The notes below the pieces were generated by a model. The model had not been told where the DNA came from. It saw nothing but the letters and a program-made list of their open reading frames with translations, and did not search any database. The position numbers and the translations under genes are program-made. Shown here one piece after another: positions 52,627 through 61,114 of a DNA stretch of 64,000 bases. Source of the DNA: Burkholderiales bacterium (GTDB lineage Bacteria > Pseudomonadota > Gammaproteobacteria > Burkholderiales > SG8-39); the NCBI GenBank assembly GCA_026416295.1, contig JAOAFL010000097.1:35967-99966 (forward strand). The letters run 5' to 3'. Position 1 is the first letter of the stretch; every line of letters starts with the position of its first letter.

Positions 52627-55133
52627 AGGATCCGCTTTCGGTAGTCGAGATCGTCGCGCAGCGGGGCGGCGGGCCCGTCGTGGCAGACCGCGCCGCGCTC
52701 GAGCACGTACACGCGGTCGGCGAGCGCGAGCACGAGATCGAGGTTGTGCTCGACGATGAGGATCGAGAGGTCCCCGCGCATGCGATCGAAGGCGCGGAAC
52801 AGCTCTTCGATCACCGCCGGCGCGAGCCCCTCGAACGGCTCGTCGAGGAGGAGCAGCCGCACGTTGCCCGAGAGCGCGCGCGCGACCGCGAGCATCTGCT
52901 GCTCGCCGCCCGAGAGGTAGTCGGCCGGCACGCGCATGCGCTCGGCAAGGCGCGGGAAGAACTCGAAGATGCGCCGCTCGTCCCAGACGACGCCGTTCGT
53001 GCCGTCGGTCGGGCGCGCGAGCCGCCCGAGCGCGAGGTTGTCGGCGGCGCTCATGCCGGCGAACAGGCCTCGGCCCTGCGGCACGTAGCCGACGCCGAGG
53101 CGCGCGATGTCGGGCGCGGCAAGCCGCGCGATGTCGCGCCCGTCGAACACGATGCGGCCGGAGGCGGCCGGCGCAAGCCCAGCGACCGACTTGAGCAGCG
53201 TCGACTTGCCGGCGCCGTTTCGGCCGAGGAGCGCGACGATTTCGCCGCGGCGCACTTCGAGCGAGGCGTCGGCGAGGATGTGGCTCTTGCCGTAGTAGGT
53301 GTGGATGTGCTCGACGCGCAGCAGCGGCTCGCCACCGGCGAGCGCTCCGGTGCGCGCGAGCGTCGCCGGCACGCCGCGGCCGGTGTAGACCTCCTGCACG
53401 CGCGGGTCGCGGCGGACCTCCTCGGGTGTTCCGGTCATCAGCACCTCGCCCTGGTTCATCACGGTGACGGTGTGCGAGAACGCGAGCACCCGGTCGATGT
53501 CGTGCTCGACGATGAGCACCGGAATGCCCTCGGCGATTCTGCGCACGCGCGCCGACACCCGCTCGCGCTCGGCGGCGGCCAGTCCGGCGAGCGGCTCGTC
53601 GAGGAGCAGCACCCGCGGCCTGCAGCCGAGCGCGATGCCGAGGTCGAGCAGCCGCTGGCCGCCGTAGGAGAGGTCGCCCGCGCGCGCCTGCTCGATCCCC
53701 TCGAGGCCGAGAAAGCGCACGAGCGCCGCGGTCTCGGCGTGGATGTCGGCGAAGCGCTCGGCGTCGCGCCAGGCGTCGAAACGCGCCGGATGCCGCGCCT
53801 GGATCGCAAGGCGCAGGTTCTCGTAGAGCGTGAGCCCGGGAAAGAGGTTGGTGATCTGGAACGAGCGCGCAAGGCCCCGCCGGCAGATCTCGTGCGCCTC
53901 GAGCCCGTCGATCGGCTCGCCCGCAAGGCGCACGCTTCCCGCATCCGGCCGGTACAGGCCCGAGGCGACGTTGAAGAGCGTCGTCTTTCCCGCGCCGTTC
54001 GGGCCGATGAGGGCGTGAATCTCGCCGTGGCGCACGAGGAGGTGCGCATCCGAGACCGCGCGGATGCCGCCGAAGCGCTTCGCGAGCCCGGCGATCTCGA
54101 GCATCGGCCCCTCGGCCGCGGCGGGCCGCAGACACTCGGGCAGCGGCACGCCCTCGGCGATGCGGCGCGCGCTCATCGCCGCCGCCTCCGACGGCGCCGG
54201 ACGCAGCCGCCGGCGCACGTTTTCCCAGATGCCCGTGAGCCCTTCGGGCGAAAACAGCACGAACGCGATGAACACCAGCCCGAACCAGAGCAGCCAGTTG
54301 CCGGTCCACATCGAGAACAGTTCCCGGAACAGCACGTAGAAGCCGACGCCGAGCGCCGGCCCGAGCAGCGTGTGCATGCCGCCGATCACCACCATCGCGA
54401 GCAGCTCGCCCGAGAACGCGACCGAGACCGACTCGGCCGACACCAGGTAGTTGAGAAAGCCCTGCAGCGCGCCGCCGAGCCCGGTCACCGCCGCAGACAG
54501 CACGAACGCGGCGAGCCGGTAGCGGTCGACCGCGTAGCCGATGAAGGCGGCGCGCTGCTGGTTCTCGCGGATCGCGACGAGCACGCGGCCGAACGGCGAG
54601 CGCGTCACTCGCCAGAGGAGGTAGAGCACGCCGAAGGCGACGAGCGCGACGAACGCGTAATAGACGCGCCCGTCCTCCAGGCGCAGGAACGCCGGCCCGC
54701 CGCGCGCAAGCCCCCCGAGCCCGTCCTCGCCGCCGGTGAGCTCGGTCCAGCGAAACGCGACCGTGTAGGTGAGCGCGCAGAGCGCGAGCGTGAGCAGCGC
54801 GAAATAGACGCCGCGCCGGCGCAGGATGAGCGCGCCGACGAAGAGCGCGAGCAGCGCGACGAAGGCGAGCGAGAACGCGAGCGGCAGCGCGAGCTGGCCC
54901 GGAAACCAGTGCTTCTGCGCGAGCGCGGCGGCGTAGGCGCCGATGCCGAACCAGGCGCTGTGGCCGAAGGACACGAGCCCGGTGAAGCCGACGAGCAGGT
55001 TGAGGCCGAGCGCGGCGATCGCGAGCGTCACCATCTGCGTGGCGGTGTTCACCGACAGGCCGAGCGCGCGCATCACGAAGGGCAGCGCAAGGAGCGCAGC
55101 CGCCCCGACGAGGAGCGGGCGGTAGCGGCTCAT
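52617..55133 (-). CDS. LivM-LivG-LivF triple-fusion ABC transporter protein (system 2)
   Basis: One uninterrupted 838-residue frame. Residues 1 to about 320 are a LivM permease (GFTGLVSFGHSAWFGIGAYAA, RRRGVYFALLTLALCALTYT, VVIGGMHTLLGPALG). From about 344 there is a LivG ATPase (GPNGAGKTT, LSYGGQRLLDLG, LLLDEPLAGL, LIVEHDIDR). From about 600 there is a LivF ATPase (GRNGAGKST, LSGGEQQMLAVARAL, LLLDEPFEGL, LIVEHNLDL). The two linkers (PAPSEAAAMSARRIAEG region and GRGVPATLARTGALAGGE) contain no stop codon. An internal ATG at 54104 could start a separate LivG, but no upstream stop exists in frame. The start overlaps the livH stop (ATGA). Confidence 0.9.
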   Translation of the reverse strand: MSRYRPLLVGAAALLALPFVMRALGLSVNTATQMVTLAIAALGLNLLVGFTGLVSFGHSAWFGIGAYAAALAQKHWFPGQLALPLAFSLAFVALLALFVGALILRRRGVYFALLTLALCALTYTVAFRWTELTGGEDGLGGLARGGPAFLRLEDGRVYYAFVALVAFGVLYLLWRVTRSPFGRVLVAIRENQQRAAFIGYAVDRYRLAAFVLSAAVTGLGGALQGFLNYLVSAESVSVAFSGELLAMVVIGGMHTLLGPALGVGFYVLFRELFSMWTGNWLLWFGLVFIAFVLFSPEGLTGIWENVRRRLRPAPSEAAAMSARRIAEGVPLPECLRPAAAEGPMLEIAGLAKRFGGIRAVSDAHLLVRHGEIHALIGPNGAGKTTLFNVASGLYRPDAGSVRLAGEPIDGLEAHEICRRGLARSFQITNLFPGLTLYENLRLAIQARHPARFDAWRDAERFADIHAETAALVRFLGLEGIEQARAGDLSYGGQRLLDLGIALGCRPRVLLLDEPLAGLAAAERERVSARVRRIAEGIPVLIVEHDIDRVLAFSHTVTVMNQGEVLMTGTPEEVRRDPRVQEVYTGRGVPATLARTGALAGGEPLLRVEHIHTYYGKSHILADASLEVRRGEIVALLGRNGAGKSTLLKSVAGLAPAASGRIVFDGRDIARLAAPDIARLGVGYVPQGRGLFAGMSAADNLALGRLARPTDGTNGVVWDERRIFEFFPRLAERMRVPADYLSGGEQQMLAVARALSGNVRLLLLDEPFEGLAPAVIEELFRAFDRMRGDLSILIVEHNLDLVLALADRVYVLERGAVCHDGPAAPLRDDLDYRKRILWL

Positions 55134-56005
55134 TCGAACTTCTCGATGCGCTCGCCGAGCAGACCGCGCGGGCGCAGCATCAGCACGAGGAACATCAGGA
55201 TGTACATCGACGCCTCGCCCGCCGCCGGCGCGAAATGGATCGTGACGCCGCGCACCACGCCGACCAGCAGCGCGGCGAGCACCACGCCCCAGAAGCTGCC
55301 GAGACCGCCGATCACCACCACGACGAAGGCGACGGTGATGATCTCGGCGCCCATCGCCGGGTGCACGTTGGTGATCGGCGCAAACAGCGCGCCGCCGAGC
55401 GCCGCCATGCCGACGCCGAGCATCACGATCGCGGTCATGTACGGCTGCAGCCGGATGCCGAGCGCGGCGACCATGTCCGGGCGCTGGATGCCGGCGCGCA
55501 CCACGCGGCCGAAGGACGTGCGCTGAAGCAGCCACCACAGGCCCGCGAGCACCGCGAGCACGACCGCCAGCAGGAACAGCCGGTAGCGCGAGAACATGAA
55601 GTCGCCGACGAGCACCTGGCCCTTCATTTCCGGCGGCATCGGCGCCGGGATCGGCGCCGCGCCCCAGAGCATGCGGATCGCCTGCTCGGCGACGAGCGCC
55701 AGGCCGAAGGTGACGAGCAGCCCGAGGATGGGGTCTGCGCCGTAGAACCGGCGCAGCAGCAGCCGCTCGAACGCGACGCCGAGCAGCGCGACCACCCCCG
55801 GCGAGATCGCCACCGCCGGCCAGAAGCCGAGGTGCTTGCCGATCTCGACCGACAGGTAGGCGCCGAGCGCGTAGAACGCGCCGTGGGCGAGGTTGACGCC
55901 CCCGCCTACGGAGAAGATGAGCGACAGCCCGAGCGCGATGAGAAGGTAGTAGCCGCCGAGGACCAGGCCGTTGACGACCTGCTCGAGCAGGAAGAACGCC
56001 TGCAT
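55130..56005 (-). CDS. LivH-type ABC permease (system 2)
   Basis: A 291-residue inner-membrane permease with about eight helices: QVVNGLVLGGYYLLIALGLSLIFSVGGGVNLAHGAFYALGAY, then VTFGLALVAEQAIRMLWG, VRAGIQRPDMVAALGI and VVIGGLGSFWGVVLAALLVGV. It pairs with the permease part of the downstream triple fusion. Its ATG directly abuts the stop of the receptor gene, and its own stop overlaps the fusion start by 4 nt. Confidence 0.94.
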   Translation of the reverse strand: MQAFFLLEQVVNGLVLGGYYLLIALGLSLIFSVGGGVNLAHGAFYALGAYLSVEIGKHLGFWPAVAISPGVVALLGVAFERLLLRRFYGADPILGLLVTFGLALVAEQAIRMLWGAAPIPAPMPPEMKGQVLVGDFMFSRYRLFLLAVVLAVLAGLWWLLQRTSFGRVVRAGIQRPDMVAALGIRLQPYMTAIVMLGVGMAALGGALFAPITNVHPAMGAEIITVAFVVVVIGGLGSFWGVVLAALLVGVVRGVTIHFAPAAGEASMYILMFLVLMLRPRGLLGERIEKFE

Positions 56006-57232
56006 CTACATCTTGCAGGTGTTCTGCGATCGCGGCGGGTAGATCGTCTCGAGCGGCTGGTCGGGCGCCGGCACCGCCGCGCCGAACTGCAGGAAGTCCC
56101 ACTTGTCCTTCGCCTGGCCCTTCGGCTTGACGGTGAACGGGTAGGCTTCCTGCACGAGCTGGTGGTCCCAGGCGCGGAAGTAGCCCTTGCGCGCCTTGAG
56201 CAGGTCGAACTCGGCCTGGCTCTCGAAATAGCCGATCAGCTTCTCGGTGTCGGTGCCGCGCGTGGCGGCGATCGCCTGCGCCATGATCTTCAGCGACACG
56301 TACGAGATCCAGGCGTGGTTCTCGGGCGGCTTGCCGTACCTCTTGCGGAACGCCGCCACGAACGCCCTGGAGCCGGGGGTGTCCAGCTCGTGATGCCAGA
56401 CGGTCGGCCAGATGCCGGCGAGGTTGCCCTCGCCCGCGGCCCAGGCGTCCGCGGTGTTGAGGTTGAAGCCGGCGATCGGGTAGGGCAGGCCGAACTCGGC
56501 GTACTGCTTGACGAAGTTGGTCACCTGGTTGCCGGCGAGATTGGTCGCGACGAGGTCGGGCTTCGCCTGGCGGATCTTGAGCAGGTAGGGGCTGAAGTCG
56601 GTGACGTCGGTCGCGACCAGGTCGTCGCCGACGTGCACCGCGCCGTTCGCCGCCATGAACGCCTTGGCCGCCTTCGCGAGGTCGTGGCCGAAGAGGTAGT
56701 CGGCGGTGAGGCTGAAGTAGCGCTTGCCCTTCACCAGCCCCTCGCGCAGCAGCGCCTGTCCGGCGGCGTTCACCATCACCGTCACCGGAATGTCCACGTG
56801 GAACGTGTAGCGGTTGCAGTCGGCGCCGCGCAGCACGTCCGAGCGCGCGCCGATCTGCAGGTAGAACTTGCGGTTGCGCGCCGCGACCTGCATGATGGCC
56901 TTGGCCGAGGCCGAGTTGATTTCCCCCATCAGGAACTCGACGCCGTCGCGCTCGATCATGCGCTGCGCCTTGGTGGTCGCGGTCGCCGGATTGACCGAGT
57001 CCTCCGAGATGAGCTCCAGACGCCGCCCGAGCACCCCGCCGGCGGCGTTGATCTCGTCGGCGGCGAGGCGGATGCCCATCACCGCGTAGTCGCCGAGCGC
57101 GCCGAGAAACCCGGTGAGCGGGGTCAGATGCCCGATGCGGATCGTCGCCGGCTGCGTGCGCACGATCGCGGGAAACCCGAGCGCCGCGGCGGCCGCGGCG
57201 CCGGCCTTGAGGACGTCTCTCCTGGTGGTCAT
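56006..57232 (-). CDS. LivK-type ABC substrate-binding protein with Tat-like signal (system 2)
   Basis: A 408-residue periplasmic receptor. The N-terminus MTTRRDVLKAGAAAAAALGFPAI has a twin-arginine pattern (TRRDVLK). The binding fold follows: [62 protein letters not shown] and FYLQIGARSDVLRGADCNRYTFHVDIPV. The ligand is unknown; urea/amide or aromatic-acid receptors of this family look alike. It overlaps the cupin stop by 4 nt and abuts livH. Confidence 0.92.
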   Translation of the reverse strand: MTTRRDVLKAGAAAAAALGFPAIVRTQPATIRIGHLTPLTGFLGALGDYAVMGIRLAADEINAAGGVLGRRLELISEDSVNPATATTKAQRMIERDGVEFLMGEINSASAKAIMQVAARNRKFYLQIGARSDVLRGADCNRYTFHVDIPVTVMVNAAGQALLREGLVKGKRYFSLTADYLFGHDLAKAAKAFMAANGAVHVGDDLVATDVTDFSPYLLKIRQAKPDLVATNLAGNQVTNFVKQYAEFGLPYPIAGFNLNTADAWAAGEGNLAGIWPTVWHHELDTPGSRAFVAAFRKRYGKPPENHAWISYVSLKIMAQAIAATRGTDTEKLIGYFESQAEFDLLKARKGYFRAWDHQLVQEAYPFTVKPKGQAKDKWDFLQFGAAVPAPDQPLETIYPPRSQNTCKM

Positions 57233-57624
57233 GCTCCCTCCTTCGCAAGCGGTTCGTCGGCCGCCGGCGCGGTCACCACGAGAAACACCAGCCCACCGGT
57301 CCCGGTGTTGGTGAAGCTGTGGCGCACGCCGGGCGGAATGTAGGCGTAGTCGTGCGCGCGCAGCAGGTGCTCGGTGCCCTCCAGCACGAGCAGTCCCTCG
57401 CCTTCGAGCACGTAGTAGATCTGCTCCTGCACCGCGTGCGCGTGTTCCGCGACATGCGCGTTCGGCGCGTAGCGCGAGATGCGGAAGTCGAGCAGGCGCG
57501 TGCCGGTGTTCTCGGGCCCGACCAGCGCCTTGGAAAGCGCGCCGCCGAAGTGTCCCGGGAATTCCTGCCAGCGCAGCCGCGCCATGCTGGCGACGAGCGC
57601 GCGGCGTTCGGATGCGTTCGCCAT
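57229..57624 (-). CDS. Cupin-domain protein
   Basis: A 131-residue single-domain cupin. The first motif is APNAHVAEHAHAVQEQIYYVLEGEGLLVLEG, with three histidines and the glutamine/glutamate metal position, and the second is YIPPGVRHSFTNTGTGGLVFLVV. It could be a small dioxygenase or isomerase, or a sensor of the transported compound. It is the first gene of the minus-strand chain to 44875 and sits head-to-head with the LysR gene. Confidence 0.88.
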   Translation of the reverse strand: MANASERRALVASMARLRWQEFPGHFGGALSKALVGPENTGTRLLDFRISRYAPNAHVAEHAHAVQEQIYYVLEGEGLLVLEGTEHLLRAHDYAYIPPGVRHSFTNTGTGGLVFLVVTAPAADEPLAKEGA

Positions 57625-57722
57625 CGGCGCATAGTCTAGAAAGCGGCGCGCGCCGGCAGGAAATACCGATTTGCGAGATAGGGTATAAGCTCGCGCTATA
57701 GCCGAACGCGAAGGAGGACCCG
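57625..57722. promoter_or_regulatory. LysR-operon divergent control region
   Basis: This 98-bp gap separates the divergent cupin operon and LysR gene. TATA-N9-TATA (57684-57700) is an imperfect dyad containing a T-N11-A core (57686-57698), the shape of LysR-type operators. It lies 22 nt before the LysR GTG. AAGGAGGA (57711-57718) is the LysR ribosome site. Core promoter elements are not clear. Confidence 0.3.
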
Positions 57723-58721
57723 GTGGACCTGCGACAGCTGCGCTACTTCACCCAGATCGTCGAGAGCGGCAGCCTCGCGAAGGCGTCGCGACGCCTGTTC
57801 GTCGCGCAGCCGGCGCTCAGCCAGCAGCTGGCGAAGCTCGAGAGCGAGGTCGGACGCCCGCTCGTGCGGCGCACGCCGCGCGGGGTCGTGCCGACCGAGA
57901 ACGGCCGCGCACTCTACCAGCACGCGCGCTTCGTGCTGCGCCAGCTCGAGCAGGCGCTGTCGATCGCGCGCCAGGAGCCCGGCGCGCTGCAGGGCATGGT
58001 GTCGGTCGGGCTCGCGGCGACGACGGTCGCGGCGCTCGGCCTCGCGCTCGTGCGGCGCGTGCGCGAACGCTACCCGGGCATCGTGCTGAACGTGGTCGAA
58101 GGCATGAGCGGGCACCTCGGTCAGATGATGCGGCTCGGGCAGCTGGATCTCGCGGTGCTGTTCACGAACGACCTCGCCTCCGATCTCTCGGTCGAGCCGC
58201 TGCTCGACGAGGCGCTGTTCGTCATCCTGCCGAAGTCGAGCCCGCTCGTTCCGCCGCGGCGCACGAGCGTCACGATCGAGGAGGCGGCGGCGCTGCCGCT
58301 CATCCTGCCGACCTCGGGCCACGGCCTGCGCCGGCGCATCGCCGCCGCGTTCGAGCAGCACGGGCTGTCGGCGCGCATCGTCGCCGAGATCGACTCGCTT
58401 TCGCTCCTCATGGGCTGCGTGCACGACGGCATGGGCGCGACCATCAAGCCGATGGCGGCGGTCTATCACGAGGCCGCCCGCGGCCGGCGCTGGCGCGCGC
58501 TCGCGATCACCGGGGCGCCCATGATCCGGCGCAACTACCTCTACAGCCTGCCGCCCGAGCGGCTGTCGTCGGCGGCGCTCGCGGTGGCCGCCGAGATCCG
58601 CGCGACCGCGCACGCGCTGATCGCCTCGGGCGCCTGGACCGGCGTGCGCGCGCTCGAGCCCGCGCGCGCGCAGGCGCCGGCGGCCGGCACGGCTGCCGTC
58701 GGCGAAGCGCAAACGGTCTGA
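57723..58721 (+). CDS. LysR-family transcriptional regulator
   Basis: A 332-residue full-length LTTR. The N-terminal winged helix MDLRQLRYFTQIVESGSLAKASRRLFVAQPALSQQLAKLESEVG is complete. The effector domain (GMVSVGLAATTVAALGLALVRRVRERYPGIVLNVVEG onward) resembles the CatM/BenM/nitrogen-assimilation branch. The C-terminal 30 residues are alanine-rich. GTG start behind AAGGAGGA. Divergent orientation to the cupin-Liv-oxidation operon makes it the obvious candidate regulator, acting with a pathway intermediate or the imported acid. Confidence 0.93.
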   Translation: MDLRQLRYFTQIVESGSLAKASRRLFVAQPALSQQLAKLESEVGRPLVRRTPRGVVPTENGRALYQHARFVLRQLEQALSIARQEPGALQGMVSVGLAATTVAALGLALVRRVRERYPGIVLNVVEGMSGHLGQMMRLGQLDLAVLFTNDLASDLSVEPLLDEALFVILPKSSPLVPPRRTSVTIEEAAALPLILPTSGHGLRRRIAAAFEQHGLSARIVAEIDSLSLLMGCVHDGMGATIKPMAAVYHEAARGRRWRALAITGAPMIRRNYLYSLPPERLSSAALAVAAEIRATAHALIASGAWTGVRALEPARAQAPAAGTAAVGEAQTV

Positions 58722-58740
58722 GTCGCGGCCGGCCGCCCGC

Positions 58741-60072
58741 TCAGGCGAGCGCCGGCGCTTCCTCCAGCCGCCAGAGCCGCGCAAGCCGCGCGCGCGCCTC
58801 GTCTTCGCCGAGCACCGGCGCGACGAGTTCGAGGAACTTGTCCTCGAGCTGCGCGTCCGAGAGCGGCTGCTCGGGATCGCCGACGCGGGTGGGTTGCAGG
58901 TGCTCTGCGCGCCGGCCGTCGGCCGTCTCGATCGCGACGCGCGCGGCGCGCCGCGCGGGAAACGCCCGGTCGAGCTCGGGATCGACCGCGATCTCGATGC
59001 GCCGCATGAGATCGCGCGTACGCGGGTCGGCGAGCCGCGCCGGTTCGAAGGCGGCAAGGCGCACGCTGCCGTGCGCGAGCGCGTGTGCGACCGCGTAGCG
59101 CAGCGAAAACCGCGCTTCGGCGGCGGTGCGCGGGTCGTCGTGGCCCGCCACCTCGAGCGCGGCGCGGTAGGTCGCGACGCGCACGCGCGCGATGTCGCGC
59201 GCGCCCACGCCGAGGCGCGCGCGCAGCGCGAGCGCGCCGTCGATCGCGGCGAACGCATGGCCGCAGCAGGCGTGGTTCTTGAAGGTGATGCGCGCGATGC
59301 GGAACTCGCCCCCGAGCGCGGCGAGCGCGCGGCCCCAGTCGGGCGCATCGCCCATCGCGGCCCCGAGCCCCGCCTCGCCTTCCAACGCGTCGAGCGCGCC
59401 GCGCGCGCCTTCGCGCGCCGCGAGCGCGGCGAGCAGCCCCGCTTCCGCCGCCCGGCCGGCGTGCAGCGGCTTCGACGTCGAGTCGCCGCGCATCGCCTGC
59501 TGGAGCCCGGCGGCGAAGGTGGCGGCGGTCGCGAGCGCGTGCGCAAAGCGCGCCGCGTCGAGTTCGAGCAGCTCGGCCGCGGCGGCGCAGGCGCCGAAGC
59601 CGCCGATCGTTCCGGTCGCGTGCCAGTAGCGGTAGTGCGCGCGGCCCATCGCTTCGGCGATGCGCGCGCCGATCTCGTAGCCGACGACGAGCGCGCGCAG
59701 GAACGAGAGCCCCGAGGCGCCCTGCGATTGGCCGACCGCGAGCGCTGCGGCGATCGTCGGTGCCCCCGGATGGAAGATCCCCTCGCGGTAGATGTCGTCC
59801 ACCTCCATCGCGTGCGCCGCGGTGCCGTTCAAGAGCGCGGCCGCCCGCACGCTCGCGCGCCGGCCGAGCGCAAGCCGCGCGCCGCCGCGGTCCAGTTCCT
59901 CGGCGAGCGCGCGCTCAAGGAGCGCCGCCGGCGCAGAGCGCGCGCCGGCGATCATCGCCGCCGTAAAGTCGATCGCCGCGCGCTTTGCGTGATGCAGCAC
60001 CGCTTCGGGGAGCGGCGCGGCGCGCGCGGCGACCGCCCACTCGGCGAAGCGTTCGACGACCGCCGCGCCCAT
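58741..60072 (-). CDS. MmgE/PrpD family protein
   Basis: A 443-residue protein of the 2-methylcitrate dehydratase family: FTAAMIAGARSAPAALL, ALLNGTAAHAMEVDDIYREGIFHPGAPTIAAALAVGQSQGASG, ARITFKNHACCGHAFAAIDGAL and a C-terminal EDEARARLARLWRLEE. Members dehydrate or isomerise tri- and dicarboxylates, and many have unknown substrates. It converges with the LysR gene. The Bug gene upstream on the same strand ends 66 nt before it, so these and the ThDP gene form a minus-strand unit. Confidence 0.9.
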   Translation of the reverse strand: MGAAVVERFAEWAVAARAAPLPEAVLHHAKRAAIDFTAAMIAGARSAPAALLERALAEELDRGGARLALGRRASVRAAALLNGTAAHAMEVDDIYREGIFHPGAPTIAAALAVGQSQGASGLSFLRALVVGYEIGARIAEAMGRAHYRYWHATGTIGGFGACAAAAELLELDAARFAHALATAATFAAGLQQAMRGDSTSKPLHAGRAAEAGLLAALAAREGARGALDALEGEAGLGAAMGDAPDWGRALAALGGEFRIARITFKNHACCGHAFAAIDGALALRARLGVGARDIARVRVATYRAALEVAGHDDPRTAAEARFSLRYAVAHALAHGSVRLAAFEPARLADPRTRDLMRRIEIAVDPELDRAFPARRAARVAIETADGRRAEHLQPTRVGDPEQPLSDAQLEDKFLELVAPVLGEDEARARLARLWRLEEAPALA

Positions 60073-60138
60073 CTCAACCGCGCGGCGCAGGCGGCGCGCC
60101 CGCCGCGCGCGCGGCCTTGCGCGTTCGCCTCGCCACGC

Positions 60139-61098
60139 TCAGTTCGCCCGGATGCCCGCCTTGCGCACGACCTCGCTCCAGCGCGCCTGCTCGCGCGCGA
60201 TGAAGTCGGCGTACTCCTTCGGCGTGGAACCGACCGCTTCCGCGTTGTCCACGGCGAGGCGCTCGGCGACCGAGGGCTGTCGCGCGGCGAGTGCCGCCGC
60301 CTCCGCGAGCCGGCGCACGATCTCGGCCGGCACTTTCGCCGGGGCGTTCAGGCCGTACCACTGCGTGGTCTCGAAGCCCGGATAGCCCTGTTCGGCGACC
60401 GTCGGCACCTCGGGCAGGATCGGCAGCCGCGTCGCGGAGCCCACCGCGATCACGCGCAACTTTCCGGCCTTCACGTGCGGAAGGAGCGGCGGGGTGCCGG
60501 CGGCGGTCGCCTGCGTGCGCCCGGCCAGCAGATCCACCAGGTTCGGCCCGGTGCCCTTGTACGGCACGTGCACGAGGTCGATGCCGGCGACGAGCTTCAG
60601 GTACTCCATCGCGAGGTGCCCCGCCGAGCCGTTGCCGGCCGAGCCGTAGTAGAGCTTGCCGGGGTTCTTTTTCGCCAGCGCGACGAACTCGCGCAGGTCC
60701 TTCGCCGGCACGTCGGCCGGCACGACGAAAATCGAGGGCACCTTGGCGAGCAACGACACCGCGGCGAAATCGCGGTTGGTGTCGAACGGCAGGCTCTCGT
60801 ACATGAACGGGTTGACGGCGAGCGAGCCGATGTGGCCGATGATGAGCGTATAGCCGTCGGGCTCGGCGCGCGCGACCTCCTGCATCGCGAGGTTGCCGCC
60901 GCCGCCGCCCTTGTTCTCGATCACGAACGGCTGGCCGAGCGTCTTTTCCATCTCGGCGGCGAAGGCGCGCGCGATGATGCTGCTCGTGCCGCCCGGGGCG
61001 AACGGCACGACGAGCCGGATCGGCTTCGCCGGCCAGCTCTGGGCGTGCGCCGAAGCGGCGACGAGTGCGGCAAGCGCCGCGACGAGCGAGCGCAACAT
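60139..61098 (-). CDS. Bug-family TTT periplasmic solute-binding protein (copy 5)
   Basis: A 319-residue protein with signal peptide MLRSLVAALAALVAASAHAQ. SWPAKPIRLVVPFAPGGTSSIIARAFA, VIENKGGGGGNLAMQEVARAEPDGYTLIIG, HVPYKGTGPNLVDLLAGRTQA and a C-terminal EQARWSEVVRKAGIRAN are typical. A perfect AGGAGG lies 7 nt before the ATG. It follows the second ThDP enzyme by 16 nt. Confidence 0.93.
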   Translation of the reverse strand: MLRSLVAALAALVAASAHAQSWPAKPIRLVVPFAPGGTSSIIARAFAAEMEKTLGQPFVIENKGGGGGNLAMQEVARAEPDGYTLIIGHIGSLAVNPFMYESLPFDTNRDFAAVSLLAKVPSIFVVPADVPAKDLREFVALAKKNPGKLYYGSAGNGSAGHLAMEYLKLVAGIDLVHVPYKGTGPNLVDLLAGRTQATAAGTPPLLPHVKAGKLRVIAVGSATRLPILPEVPTVAEQGYPGFETTQWYGLNAPAKVPAEIVRRLAEAAALAARQPSVAERLAVDNAEAVGSTPKEYADFIAREQARWSEVVRKAGIRAN

Positions 61099-61114
61099 GA
61101 GGGTCCTCCTTTTC

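Noticed and set aside
54104..54104. Separate livG gene starting at this ATG
   Set aside because: The LivM frame continues through it without a stop, and the spacing is that of a linker. Kept as a possible internal start but not annotated as a gene.
52617..57232. A single 1543-residue giant protein in the frame that ends the Liv fusion
   Set aside because: The part upstream of 55133 is the antiframe of livH and livK, which are intact in other frames. Only 52617-55133 is real coding sequence.
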